A stretch of 28,316 nt of DNA. Origin: an uncultured Prevotellaceae bacterium. Lineage in GTDB: Bacteria > Bacteroidota > Bacteroidia > Bacteroidales > Muribaculaceae. The first letter of the stretch is position 1, and every line of letters begins with the position of its first letter. Both the position numbers and the translations under genes were made by a program. The stretch spans positions 1 to 28,316 of the forward strand of contig CAJLWM010000023.1 of the NCBI GenBank assembly GCA_905210415.1. Reading direction: 5' to 3'. The notes under the pieces were generated by a model. That model was not told where the DNA came from and did no database searches. It saw only the letters and a program-made list of their open reading frames with translations. Positions 7,914 to 16,545 of the stretch are shown here, in pieces.

Positions 7914-9620
7914 TTACTTGATGCCGTAAGCAGCCAATTCATCAACAGAGATGCTATTGAGCATCTTAAGGTTCTTAGCCACTTCACCTTCTGCATAGTT
8001 AACGTAAACCTTAGCACTACCTTCGAAGAGTTCAGGAGCCTTAGAAGCATCGTTAACGAGCAAGTAAGCCATAATCACATGACCTGCGATTTCCACAAGG
8101 CGACGTGATTGCAAGTCGAAATATTCCTTGTTGGCAGTGTCAATCTTGCTTACGATGTCGTTGTAAGCCTCAGCCATAGCATTCACACGTGCTTGCAATG
8201 GCTTCATTGCTTCGCTCACCTCTTCAGCAGCATACACCTTCATTTGATCGCCATACACGCCCTTAGTGACATTACCGATAGCAGCCACTACTTGAAGTTG
8301 TGTAGTACCTTCATAAATAGAAGTGATGCGGGCATCACGATAGATGCGTTCGCAAGCATAATCTTTCATAAAACCGCTACCACCGTGTATTTGGATACAG
8401 TCGTAAGCGTTTTGATTACAGAATTCGCTACCCATGCCCTTAGTGAGTGGAGTGTAAGCTGTAGCAAGACGAGAATAGTGCTTCATTTCGGCACGCTCTT
8501 CTGGAGCAAGTGTGCGTTCGCGAGCGATATCTTCAAGAATCTTAGTCATATCCACAAAGCGTGCTGTCTCATAGAGCAATGCACGCGATGCATCGAGCTT
8601 AGCCTTGATGTTTGCAATCATTTCTGCCACAGCAGGGAATTCGATGATTGCCTTACCGAATTGCTTACGGTCGTTGGCGTATGCCACTGCCTCACGGTAT
8701 GCAGCTTCGCTGATACCTACTGATTGAGAAGCGATACCAAGACGCGCGCAGTTCATAAGCGCCATCACATACTTGATAAGACCAAGTTTGCGCGAACCAA
8801 CGAGTTCTGCCTTTGCGTTCTTAAACACGAGTTCGCATGTTGGGCTACCCTTGATACCCAATTTATGTTCGATGCGACGTACAATCACGCCACCGTCGTT
8901 GCGGTCGTAGATAAACATCGAAAGGCCACGACCATCCTTAGTGCCAGCCTCTGAACGAGCCAATACAAGAGAGATGTGAGCGTCACCATTGGTAATGAAA
9001 CGCTTTACGCCATTCAATCTCCAAGTGCCGTCTTCTTCGTTGTAAGTAGCCTTGAGCATTACTGCTTGAAGGTCACTACCAGCATCTGGCTCTGTAAGGT
9101 CCATAGCCATTGTTTCGCCTGCGCTCACACGAGTGAGGTAGCGTTGCTTTTGGTCTTCGTCGGCAAATTCATAGATTGTTTCAGCGCAATCTTGAAGTCC
9201 CCATACGTTTTCAAAACCTGCATCGGCACGGCTCACGATATCATTTGCCATGATATATGGAACAATCGAGAAGTTCAAGCCATTGTAGCGACGTGGCAAA
9301 GAGATACCCATAAGACCTGCTTGATTGATTGCATCAAGGTTCTTTTGTGTGCCTTCTGCATATTTCACATGGCCATCAATCACGTGAGGACCTTCTGCGT
9401 CTACCGATTCTGCGTTTGGAGCAATTACTTCTGCAGCAAGTTCACCCGCAATTTCAAGAACTTTCTTATACGAATCCATCGCATCGTCAAAGTCGATTGG
9501 GGCATAATCATATTTTTCGCAATCCACAAAGTTGCGTTCCTTGAGCGCAACAATCTTTTTCATCAAAGGATGATTCAAGTGATATTGAAGCGCCTTATTG
9601 TCGGTATAAAAATTAGCCAT
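7914..9620 (-). CDS. Acyl-CoA dehydrogenase with C-terminal extension
   Basis: This cytoplasmic FAD enzyme oxidises the alpha-beta bond of an acyl-CoA and passes electrons to ETF. At 568 residues it is longer than short-chain enzymes of about 380. The core shows AMDLTEPDAGSD (172-183) and the FAD/CoA segment FITNGDAH (208-215). Later come RKQFGK (318-323), QIHGGSGFMKDYACERIYRD (410-429) and the probable catalytic base Glu437 in ITSIYEGTTQLQ. An insertion around 358-390 and about 125 residues after the core resemble the long FadE-like subgroup with an added helical C-terminal domain. The acyl chain length cannot be read from sequence. It is the last gene of etfB-etfA-acd, 14 bases after etfA, which identifies its electron acceptor. 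Confidence 0.93.
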   Translation of the reverse strand: MANFYTDNKALQYHLNHPLMKKIVALKERNFVDCEKYDYAPIDFDDAMDSYKKVLEIAGELAAEVIAPNAESVDAEGPHVIDGHVKYAEGTQKNLDAINQAGLMGISLPRRYNGLNFSIVPYIMANDIVSRADAGFENVWGLQDCAETIYEFADEDQKQRYLTRVSAGETMAMDLTEPDAGSDLQAVMLKATYNEEDGTWRLNGVKRFITNGDAHISLVLARSEAGTKDGRGLSMFIYDRNDGGVIVRRIEHKLGIKGSPTCELVFKNAKAELVGSRKLGLIKYVMALMNCARLGIASQSVGISEAAYREAVAYANDRKQFGKAIIEFPAVAEMIANIKAKLDASRALLYETARFVDMTKILEDIARERTLAPEERAEMKHYSRLATAYTPLTKGMGSEFCNQNAYDCIQIHGGSGFMKDYACERIYRDARITSIYEGTTQLQVVAAIGNVTKGVYGDQMKVYAAEEVSEAMKPLQARVNAMAEAYNDIVSKIDTANKEYFDLQSRRLVEIAGHVIMAYLLVNDASKAPELFEGSAKVYVNYAEGEVAKNLKMLNSISVDELAAYGIK

Positions 9621-9634
9621 TTTCTATGTTCTGT

Positions 9635-10663
9635 TTACTTAGAGTTCTTTTTATAATACTTAATCAAGCGAGGAATCACTTGTTCTACATCACCGTTGAT
9701 TACATAGTCGGCGATTGTGTTGATTGGTGCATTAGGGTCGTTGTTGATAGAAATCACAATCGAGCTTTCTTGCATACCAGCGATGTGCTGAATCTGGCCA
9801 GAGATACCGCAAGCGATATAGAGCTTTGGACGTACAGTCACACCTGTTTGACCGATTTGACGTTCGTGTTCGCAATAACCAGCATCCACTGCTGCACGCG
9901 AAGCACCAACTTCTGCGCCAAGTGTGTCAGCCAATTCATAGAGCATGTCGAAGCCTTCCTTGCTTCCCATACCATAACCACCTGCTACCACGATAGCAGA
10001 ATTCTTGATGTTGATCTTTGACTTTTCGATGTGACGATCGATAATCTTCACTACAAAGCTTTCATCATCAACATATTTGTTTGCGTCGAGATTTACAACC
10101 TCGCCCTTATAGTTGGCGTCAAACACTTCTTTCTTCATCACGCCTTCTCGCACTGTTGCCATTTGTGGACGGCACTCTGGGTTGACGATTGTTGCCACGA
10201 TGTTACCTCCGAAAGCTGGACGAATTTGATAAAGAAGGTTGCTATATTCCTTGCCAGTCTTAGGATCGGTATGATCGCCGATTTCAAGTGAAGTACAGTC
10301 GGCAGTAAGACCACTATGCAAGCAAGACGATACGCGTGGACCAAGGTCACGACCGATTGTTGTTGCGCCCATCAAACACACTTGTGGCTTGATTTCGCGG
10401 AACAAGTTGATAACGATAGATGAGTGAGGAAGAGAAGTGTAAGGATACAATCTTGCGTCTTCTACCTTATACACTACATCCACACCGTAAGGGAATACTT
10501 GATTTTCAATACCCTCAAGTTTGTCGCCAATCACCAGTGCTTCCAATTTCACACCGAGTGTTGTAGCAAGTTTGCGACCCTTAGTAAGCAATTCCAAACT
10601 AACATCAGCAATCTTGCCTTCGTCGTATTCGCAATATACTATAAGATTATTATTGTCTGTCAT
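9635..10663 (-). CDS. etfA: Electron transfer flavoprotein alpha subunit
   Basis: EtfA binds the FAD of the ETF heterodimer and takes electrons from the acyl-CoA dehydrogenase encoded next to it. The N-terminal domain reads IVYCEYDEGKIADVSLELL, and the C-terminal FAD domain carries GASRAAVDAGY, QIGQTGVTV and CGISGQIQHIAGM, the family's flavin-binding segments. I start at ATG 10663 (342 residues). A longer in-frame start at 10714 would add 17 unlike-family residues (MQNTQSVNSNNFKIFRK) and overlap the end of etfB. The chosen start leaves 28 bases between etfB and etfA. Whether the complex is electron-bifurcating cannot be decided by eye. Confidence 0.94.
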   Translation of the reverse strand: MTDNNNLIVYCEYDEGKIADVSLELLTKGRKLATTLGVKLEALVIGDKLEGIENQVFPYGVDVVYKVEDARLYPYTSLPHSSIVINLFREIKPQVCLMGATTIGRDLGPRVSSCLHSGLTADCTSLEIGDHTDPKTGKEYSNLLYQIRPAFGGNIVATIVNPECRPQMATVREGVMKKEVFDANYKGEVVNLDANKYVDDESFVVKIIDRHIEKSKINIKNSAIVVAGGYGMGSKEGFDMLYELADTLGAEVGASRAAVDAGYCEHERQIGQTGVTVRPKLYIACGISGQIQHIAGMQESSIVISINNDPNAPINTIADYVINGDVEQVIPRLIKYYKKNSK

Positions 10664-10691
10664 TTTCCGAAATATTTTGAAATTGTTACTA

Positions 10692-11564
10692 TTAACCGAT
10701 TGTGTGTTCTGCAATCAAGTCCTTAATAAGGTCTTCAAGACCTGCTTCGTCAGCACCGTCTATCACCTTGCTTTCCTTAGCAGCAAACACCACGTTCACA
10801 ACATTCTTAACCTTTGTTGGTGAACCAGCCAAACCGCATTGTTCGAGGTCTGCTTCAATTTCTGCTGCGCCCCATTCTTTGAGATTGAGGAATTGACGTG
10901 CTTCTACAAGCTTCAATTTTTCTTCCGACAATTGAGCCTTTTCGCTTGGAGTTACAGCATATTTAAATTTCTGTATCAAGCGTGCGTTGCGTGGACGGCA
11001 TGCGTCGGCACTACCGTTCACAGTCACTACCAATGGCAATGGGCATTCCACTGTTTCAACGCCCGATTCCAAACGGCGCTTAACAATTGCCTTGCCATCT
11101 TCTACCTTCACGCTTTCTGCGTATGTCACTTGTGGCAAACCAAGTTTTTCTGCCACTTGAGGACCCACCTGTGCAGTGTCACCGTCGATTGCTTGACGAC
11201 CACCGAGAATGATGTCAAACTTGCCAAGGTGCTTGATAGCAGTAGCGATTGCATAAGAGGTTGCCAAGGTGTCGGCACCTGCCAATGCACGGTCTGTTAA
11301 TACTATACCAGTGTCGGCACCGCGATAGAGACTCTCGCGGATAATCTCTGCAGCACGCGGGAGACCCATTGTGAGCAATGTGATTGTTGAACCTGGATTC
11401 TTATCTTTCAATTGCAAGGCTTGTTCCAATGCATTCAAATCTTCTGGGTTGAAGATTGCTGGAAGGGCTGCACGGTTGATTGTACCATCGGCCTTCATTG
11501 CATCTTTGCCTACATTACGAGTGTCTGGCACTTGTTTTGCCAAAACTACAATGTTCAAACTCAT
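10692..11564 (-). CDS. etfB: Electron transfer flavoprotein beta subunit
   Basis: EtfB is the partner of EtfA and binds AMP or a second FAD. The 290-residue protein begins IVVLAKQVPDTRNVG and has the nucleotide-binding loop GGRQAIDGDTAQVGPQVAE (about 120-138) and the RRLESGVETVECPLPLVVTV segment near 170. It is the first gene of the etfB-etfA-acd operon, transcribed on the minus strand from a clear promoter about 100 bases upstream. The tight order supports a dedicated ETF:acyl-CoA dehydrogenase pair. Confidence 0.94.
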   Translation of the reverse strand: MSLNIVVLAKQVPDTRNVGKDAMKADGTINRAALPAIFNPEDLNALEQALQLKDKNPGSTITLLTMGLPRAAEIIRESLYRGADTGIVLTDRALAGADTLATSYAIATAIKHLGKFDIILGGRQAIDGDTAQVGPQVAEKLGLPQVTYAESVKVEDGKAIVKRRLESGVETVECPLPLVVTVNGSADACRPRNARLIQKFKYAVTPSEKAQLSEEKLKLVEARQFLNLKEWGAAEIEADLEQCGLAGSPTKVKNVVNVVFAAKESKVIDGADEAGLEDLIKDLIAEHTIG

Positions 11565-11667
11565 AATTGGAGATCTTTGTATTTGTTAATGTTTTTTCTT
11601 CTTTTCTATTTATATTAATGTGTTGCACGCGTGCTCACACACCTTGCACAAGACATCAAACTAACCG

Positions 11668-11699
11668 CAAATTTACACAAAATCAATCGTGTACGCAAA
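11668..11699 (-). promoter_or_regulatory. Predicted promoter of etfB-etfA-acd
   Basis: On the minus strand TTTG (11699-11696) and TAAATTTG (11675-11668) are 20 bases apart. Transcription should start near 11662, giving a leader of about 98 bases. The rest of 11565-11791 shows no other feature and no clear rarA terminator, so some read-through from rarA is possible. Confidence 0.65.
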
Positions 11700-11791
11700 C
11701 TCTTTTTGCCTCTTTAGTTATTTTTACACGTTTATTGTCCTATTTGTCGTATTTTGCGTTCATTCTCTCTTTTTTTAGTGGTGCAAAAGGC

Positions 11792-13081
11792 TCATTCCTT
11801 ACCACCATCAGCACTACCCCACAACGCATCCATACGCTGTTTCATCTTGGATTCTTGCGCATTTGTGCAAGCATTCCAAAATGTAGGATGCCCCGATTCG
11901 AGTGGCATAAACTCTTGCCGCACGAAGTTTCCGGGATAGTCGTGAGCATACTTATAGCCACTGCCATATCCCATCTGCTTCATCAGTTTTGTTGGAGCAT
12001 TGCGCAGATGCAGAGGCACAGGCATATTTCCAGTCTGCTCCACATATTGCAGAGCATTGTTGATAGCCATATATGCCGAGTTGCTTTTAGGCGATGTGGC
12101 AAGATATACCGTGCATTCAGCCAATGGTATACGTCCCTCTGGCCAACCGATTTTCTGTATAGTATCAAATGTGGCATTGGCAAGCAACAGCGCATTAGGA
12201 TTGGCAAGCCCGATGTCTTCACTCGCCGAAATCACTAATCGGCGGGCTATGAATTTCGGATCTTCTCCACCTGCTATCAAGCGCGCCAACCAATATATTG
12301 CCGCATCAGGGTCGCTTCCTCTTATCGATTTTATAAATGCCGAAATGATGTCGTAGTGCATCTCGCCATCCTTGTCAAAAGCCATCGGATTTTGCTGCAA
12401 ACGCTCTGTCACCACAGCATCGTTTATCACAAACGGCTCATCTTCGCCAAGCGATTGCAGCATCAAGTCGAGTATGTTGAGCAACTTGCGCGCATCACCG
12501 CCCGAAAACCTCATCAGCGCAGCGGTTTCCTCTATTTTCACTTCTTTCTCGCGCAACACCGGGTCGCTCTCTATTGCCCTATTGAGCAATTGCAGCAAAT
12601 CTTCTTCTTCAAGCGGCTTCAGCACATACACCTGTGCTCGCGACAGCAACGGACGTATCACCTCAAACGACGGGTTCTCGGTGGTGGCACCTATCAGTGT
12701 CACCGTACCATTTTCCACTGCACCAAGCAGCGAATCTTGCTGCGACTTATTGAATCGGTGTATTTCATCGATAAAAAGCACTGGCCTGCCCTTTGAAAAC
12801 ACGCTTGCGGCATCTTTCTTACAGCGCTCAAGCAGATCGCGCACCTCTTTTACACCCGAAGTCACTGCCGACAGCGTGTAGAATGGCACTTGTATCTGCG
12901 CCGCAATGATTTTTGCAAGCGTAGTCTTACCCACCCCAGGAGGCCCCCAGAGAATAAACGATGAGATATTGCCCGACTCTATCATTCGCCTTATCACAGC
13001 ACCTTCTCCCACCAAGTGCTTCTGACCGATATACTGGTCGAGCGTCTTCGGACGCATCCGTTCTGCTAATGGTTCGTTCAC
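11792..13081 (-). CDS. rarA: RarA/MgsA, replication-associated AAA+ recombination protein
   Basis: RarA (MgsA; eukaryotic WRNIP1) is a clamp-loader-like AAA+ ATPase that acts at stalled replication forks in the cytoplasm. The 429-residue protein has the entry MRPKTLDQYIGQKHLVG, Walker A GPPGVGKT (46-53), Walker B LFIDEIHRFNKSQQD (from 102), sensor 1 GATTENPSFE and sensor 2 GGDARKLLN. The C-terminal tetramerisation and MgsA region includes SDPDAAIYWLARLIAGGEDP and the ending around YAHDYPGNFVRQEFMP. Length and motifs match the family. It is upstream of etfB on the same strand, but etf has its own promoter. Confidence 0.95.
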   Translation of the reverse strand: MNEPLAERMRPKTLDQYIGQKHLVGEGAVIRRMIESGNISSFILWGPPGVGKTTLAKIIAAQIQVPFYTLSAVTSGVKEVRDLLERCKKDAASVFSKGRPVLFIDEIHRFNKSQQDSLLGAVENGTVTLIGATTENPSFEVIRPLLSRAQVYVLKPLEEEDLLQLLNRAIESDPVLREKEVKIEETAALMRFSGGDARKLLNILDLMLQSLGEDEPFVINDAVVTERLQQNPMAFDKDGEMHYDIISAFIKSIRGSDPDAAIYWLARLIAGGEDPKFIARRLVISASEDIGLANPNALLLANATFDTIQKIGWPEGRIPLAECTVYLATSPKSNSAYMAINNALQYVEQTGNMPVPLHLRNAPTKLMKQMGYGSGYKYAHDYPGNFVRQEFMPLESGHPTFWNACTNAQESKMKQRMDALWGSADGGKE

Positions 13082-13108
13082 TTTTTGTTTCTATTTGTGT
13101 TCAAATAG

Positions 13109-13124
13109 CAAAATTACAAAATTA
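13109..13124 (-). promoter_or_regulatory. Possible promoter elements of rarA
   Basis: Two tandem minus-strand TAATTTTG matches (13116-13109 and 13124-13117) lie 28-43 bases before the rarA ATG. There is no convincing -33 element. Weak evidence. Confidence 0.35.
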
Positions 13125-13154
13125 AAAGTTCTTTTATCCCCAGAGCACACCATT

Positions 13155-13187
13155 TTTGACATATTAAATATTTTTTTCGTAACTTTG
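13155..13187 (+). promoter_or_regulatory. Predicted promoter of the 5'-nucleotidase family gene
   Basis: TTTG (13155-13158) and TAACTTTG (13180-13187) are 21 bases apart, a close match to the Bacteroidota consensus. Transcription should start near 13193, leaving a leader of about 40 bases before the GTG start. Confidence 0.7.
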
Positions 13188-13233
13188 AACACCCAAAAAT
13201 AATTATTAATCACAACAAACCTACACAAATAAC

Positions 13234-14979
13234 GTGAAAAGAATTTTTATACTTACAATGGCGCTAATCGCAATAGCAACATCGGCATGCGCAAGCAGCC
13301 GCACTGTTAAAATCAAGGTAATCCACTCTACCGACGTTCATGGTAACTGCTTCCCATACAATTTCATAACACAAAAACCATGGAATGGCAGCTACTCAAG
13401 AATCAGCTCTTTCGTAAATCAAGAACGCAAAGTGTTTGGTAAAAACCTGATTTTGCTCGACAACGGAGATATCCTGCAAGGCCAACCATCGGCTTACTAC
13501 TACAACTACATGGATACTCGCAGCAAGCACCTATTTGCCGAAGTGCTAAACTACATGAAGTATGATGCTGGCAACATCGGCAACCACGACGTTGAGACAG
13601 GACACGCCGTCTACGACCGTTGGATAAAGCAATGCAACTGCCCTATCATCGGCGCAAACACTGTCGACACAAAAACCGGCAAACCATATTTGAAACCTTA
13701 CGTTATCTTTAAGCGCGACAGCGTGAAGATTGCCGTGTTGGGCATGATCACCCCAGCAATTCCTGCTTGGCTTGCCGAAAACCTTTGGGCAGGTCTTCGT
13801 TTCGACGATATGGTGGAAACCGCTCGCAAATGGATTCCAATCATTCAAGAAAAAGAAAAGCCCGACTTGATTATCGGTCTTTTCCACGCCGGACAAGACA
13901 TGAGCCACAATGTGGCTGGCTACGTTGAGAACGCTTCGCTTGAAGTGGCTCGTCTGGTGCCTGGCTTCGACATCGTGCTTTTCGGACACGACCATCGTCG
14001 CGAATACCGCACTATCACTAATGTCGACGGCAAGCAAGTGCTCTTGGCTAACGGCGCCGTAAATGGCATCGCAGCAAGCAATATCGAGATTGACTTCACC
14101 ATTCAAGATGGCAAAGTTGTGAACAAGACCATCTCCGGCAACCTCGAAGAAATGAGCAAATACGAGCCAGACCCTCATTTCCTCGCTCATTTTTATAAGC
14201 AATACAACGAGGTGCAGAAATTTGTGTCGAAAAAGATTGGCTACAACACCAACACCATTTCTCTCAAAGACTCTTATTTCGGATCTTCAGCATTCATCGA
14301 TTTCATTCACGACATCCAATTGAACATTGCCAAGGCTGATATTTCTTTTGCCGCTCCGCTATCGTTTGACGCTCAAATCAACCAAGGCGACATCTACATG
14401 AGCGACATGTTTAATCTCATGAAATACGAGAACATGCTCTACGCAATGAATCTCACCGGAAAAGAGATCAAGAACTTCCTCGAATATTCTTATTTCAAAT
14501 GGACCAACCAAATGACTTCGCCCGACGACCACATTATGCTTTTCAAGCAAGCCAAAGGCGAAGGCGATAAGAGCCGTGCTGCATTCCAAAACGAAAGCTT
14601 CAATTTCGACTCTGCTGCAGGAATCATCTACACCGTTGATGTCACTAAGCCACAAGGCGAAAAAGTCAACATCATCAGCATGCAAGACGGCACACCTTTC
14701 TCTATGGAGAAGACCTACCGCGTAGCAGTTAACTCTTATCGTGGCAATGGTGGTGGCGCACTGCTCACCGCTGGCGCTGGCATTCCTAAGGACGAACTGC
14801 CAAAGCGCATCGTGTTCTCTACCGATAAGGATTTGCGCTTCTATATGCTTCAATACATTCAGGAGAAAGGCACTGTTTCTCCAAAGGCCCACAACAACTG
14901 GCGCTTCATTCCTGAGGATATTGTTACTCCTGCCATCAAGCGCGACTACAAGATCTTGTTTAAGGAAGATATGAAGTAA
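13234..14979 (+). CDS. Exported 5'-nucleotidase/cyclic phosphodiesterase family metallophosphatase
   Basis: This protein resembles UshA/CpdB-type enzymes, which release phosphate from extracellular nucleotides in the periplasm. The 581-residue precursor starts at GTG with a signal peptide, MKRIFILTMALIAIATSACA; TSAC at 16-19 could be a weak lipobox. The dinuclear metal site is intact: Asp34 and His36 (STDVHGN), Asp79 (DNGD), Asn117 and His118 (GNHD), His218 (LFHAG), and His252 and His254 (FGHDH). The C-terminal nucleotide-binding domain (about 330-560) has GDIYMSDMFNLMKYEN and NSYRGNGGGALLTAG. Substrate choice between 5'-nucleotides and 2',3'-cyclic nucleotides is not decidable. It is monocistronic, with a promoter and terminator. 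Confidence 0.9.
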   Translation: MKRIFILTMALIAIATSACASSRTVKIKVIHSTDVHGNCFPYNFITQKPWNGSYSRISSFVNQERKVFGKNLILLDNGDILQGQPSAYYYNYMDTRSKHLFAEVLNYMKYDAGNIGNHDVETGHAVYDRWIKQCNCPIIGANTVDTKTGKPYLKPYVIFKRDSVKIAVLGMITPAIPAWLAENLWAGLRFDDMVETARKWIPIIQEKEKPDLIIGLFHAGQDMSHNVAGYVENASLEVARLVPGFDIVLFGHDHRREYRTITNVDGKQVLLANGAVNGIAASNIEIDFTIQDGKVVNKTISGNLEEMSKYEPDPHFLAHFYKQYNEVQKFVSKKIGYNTNTISLKDSYFGSSAFIDFIHDIQLNIAKADISFAAPLSFDAQINQGDIYMSDMFNLMKYENMLYAMNLTGKEIKNFLEYSYFKWTNQMTSPDDHIMLFKQAKGEGDKSRAAFQNESFNFDSAAGIIYTVDVTKPQGEKVNIISMQDGTPFSMEKTYRVAVNSYRGNGGGALLTAGAGIPKDELPKRIVFSTDKDLRFYMLQYIQEKGTVSPKAHNNWRFIPEDIVTPAIKRDYKILFKEDMK

Positions 14980-15004
14980 TTCCACATCATATCCATAAAA
15001 CCAA

Positions 15005-15046
15005 CAAGCGGAAATGCCGACTATCACAAGTCTACATTTCCGCTTG
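15005..15046. terminator. Bidirectional terminator
   Basis: CAAGCGGAAATG (15005-15016) pairs perfectly with CATTTCCGCTTG (15035-15046). The 18-base loop has a small inner GACT/AGTC stem. ATTTATTATT follows on the plus strand, and TTGGTTTT on the minus strand. It separates the convergent phosphoesterase and lipoprotein genes. Confidence 0.75.
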
Positions 15047-15074
15047 ATTTATTATTGTAGTTCAGCGATTTGGT

Positions 15075-15497
15075 TTAGACAATCTGCCCCTCACTTGTAA
15101 ATACGATTTCCAATCCATCGTCAAGTGTCACACGCATTAGTCCCGTAGGGATATTACGCTCCAGAAGTGTCACCTTCTTGCCTGAGTATATTTCCTGCAG
15201 ATACATTGCCGCTGCTGGCGGAAGCAATGCTGTATTCACAGAGCCTCCCTCAACAGGTTTCACCTTTTCCCACATGCCATCGGCATTAAATGTGATTTCG
15301 GTCTTATCAGACAATGTCACTTCATACACAGCCGCACTGTCGTTGCTGACGCTTTCCACAGTTTGCTTACTATAATTCTGCGACACAAACAATTTTGCCA
15401 AGTCTGGCAGTTCTATTTGTTGCTTTTCCTCCTTTGCGCAGCTTGCCAATAGCACTGCACCCAAAGCAACCGACAAAAGCAATTTATTCTTTTTCAT
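15075..15497 (-). CDS. PepSY-like lipoprotein
   Basis: A 140-residue exported lipoprotein of unknown role. Residues 1-20 form a lipoprotein signal with lipobox LLASC (Cys20), followed by AKEEKQQ without an obvious retention signal. The mature part contains two short beta-rich units, YEVTLSDKTEITFNADGMWE (about 58-77) and a second near MRVTLDDGLEIVFTSEG. They resemble the PepSY-like family common as secreted proteins in Bacteroidales. The family call rests on pattern recognition. It begins 25 bases after the glycosyltransferase gene on the same strand and is probably co-transcribed. Confidence 0.8.
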   Translation of the reverse strand: MKKNKLLLSVALGAVLLASCAKEEKQQIELPDLAKLFVSQNYSKQTVESVSNDSAAVYEVTLSDKTEITFNADGMWEKVKPVEGGSVNTALLPPAAAMYLQEIYSGKKVTLLERNIPTGLMRVTLDDGLEIVFTSEGQIV

Positions 15498-15522
15498 ATT
15501 ATCATTTTTTTATTTCCCCAAA

Positions 15523-16356
15523 TCATTGCATTCTGCGACGGCTCAATCGCTCATAATTGCGCTGACGCAACGCCTTTACGCACCATTCTGGCAGTGCCGC
15601 ATAAAATGCACGTTTGCAACACGACGCCACACACTTGCCAGCATACGACAATCGCCAACTAAGCGTTTTGTCACGTCCTTGTATCCTCGCATTTTCTCGG
15701 TTAACCCTTAGTCGGTTTTGCGACGACTTACCATCTTCACTCTCAAACACGGCAATATCCACATCAACATACTTAAAGCGCTTGCCAGCACGATACATCT
15801 TGTACATAAAATCATAGTCAGCAGCCAGGCTATAGCGCAAGTCAAATGGCATACGCTTCATCTCAGCAGTGCGCACGATGGTGCTCTGATGACAAAATGC
15901 CATTTTCTTATTTAAGTAGTCAAGCGGTTTCGGTTTCATACGCACTTTGCCGAAATTCATATCCAAGCAAGCATTGCCATACACCACATCGGCATCACTC
16001 GCCCCTGAGGCGCAAAGAGCCTCGGCAAGCGCCTTTGGATGATCAAACGAATCGCCTACATTCATAAAGCATACCCATTCTCCAGTAGCCATTGCAATAC
16101 CCTTATTCATGCCATCATAGATGCCTCCATCTGGTTCCGACAGATGCTTAAACGCAAAGCCACGAGCCCCAAATTCATTTTCATAAGCCAGTGCTCGAGC
16201 ATACGAATCGTCGGTCGACGCACCGTCAACGAAAATCATTTCTATTTCAGGATACTCAAGCGAAACTATCGACTGCAACGTGTCGTCCACCTGTATCCCG
16301 CCATTGCGACACACAGTCACAATGCTCACTTTATGCAACATTTGCGTTTTTTCCAT
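15523..16356 (-). CDS. Family 2 glycosyltransferase
   Basis: A GT-A fold glycosyltransferase that probably adds a sugar from a nucleotide-sugar to a surface polysaccharide or glycolipid; donor and acceptor are unknown. The 277-residue cytoplasmic protein shows [11 protein letters not shown] (10-20), the nucleotide-binding FVDGASTDD (42-50), and [20 protein letters not shown] (74-93). FMNVGD (97-102) replaces the usual DxD, as in WcaA/WcaE-like transferases. FCHQSTIVR and the [10 protein letters not shown] segment follow. No other polysaccharide genes are near, so it is an orphan. It is divergent from nhaC and has a likely promoter about 26 bases upstream. Confidence 0.9.
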   Translation of the reverse strand: MEKTQMLHKVSIVTVCRNGGIQVDDTLQSIVSLEYPEIEMIFVDGASTDDSYARALAYENEFGARGFAFKHLSEPDGGIYDGMNKGIAMATGEWVCFMNVGDSFDHPKALAEALCASGASDADVVYGNACLDMNFGKVRMKPKPLDYLNKKMAFCHQSTIVRTAEMKRMPFDLRYSLAADYDFMYKMYRAGKRFKYVDVDIAVFESEDGKSSQNRLRVNRENARIQGRDKTLSWRLSYAGKCVASCCKRAFYAALPEWCVKALRQRNYERLSRRRMQ

Positions 16357-16381
16357 CTAATTTTTCATTCATTAAGCCTCG

Positions 16382-16413
16382 CAAAGGTAAATATTATATG
16401 CGACCTATGCAAT
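16382..16413 (-). promoter_or_regulatory. Predicted promoter of the glycosyltransferase-lipoprotein pair
   Basis: On the minus strand TACCTTTG (16389-16382) matches the -7 consensus, and ATTG (16413-16410) lies 20 bases upstream as a partial -33 element. The leader would be about 20 bases. Confidence 0.5.
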
Positions 16414-16529
16414 ACGAGCCCCCTATTAGGCTATCCCACAATACCTCACAAAAGTTACAAAACTGAAAAACTAAGCCAAAAACGTCCACAAAATCCACCT
16501 CGAAACGTGTCGCTTGCATAAAATTGTAG

Positions 16530-16537
16530 TAACTTTG
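16530..16537 (+). promoter_or_regulatory. Predicted -7 element of nhaC, implying a very short leader
   Basis: TAACTTTG followed by CAC matches the -7 consensus strongly. It ends only 8 bases before the nhaC ATG, so the transcript would have almost no 5' leader. No clear -33 element is present. Confidence 0.5.
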
Positions 16538-16545
16538 CACACAAT

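Noticed and set aside
10664..10714. Longer start for etfA at 10714.
   Set aside because: It overlaps the end of etfB and adds 17 residues not seen in EtfA proteins; ATG 10663 fits the family start.
13234..13293. Lipoprotein signal at TSAC (residues 16-19) of the 5'-nucleotidase family protein.
   Set aside because: The residue at -3 is Thr rather than Leu/Val/Ile, so an ordinary signal peptide is equally or more likely; left undecided.
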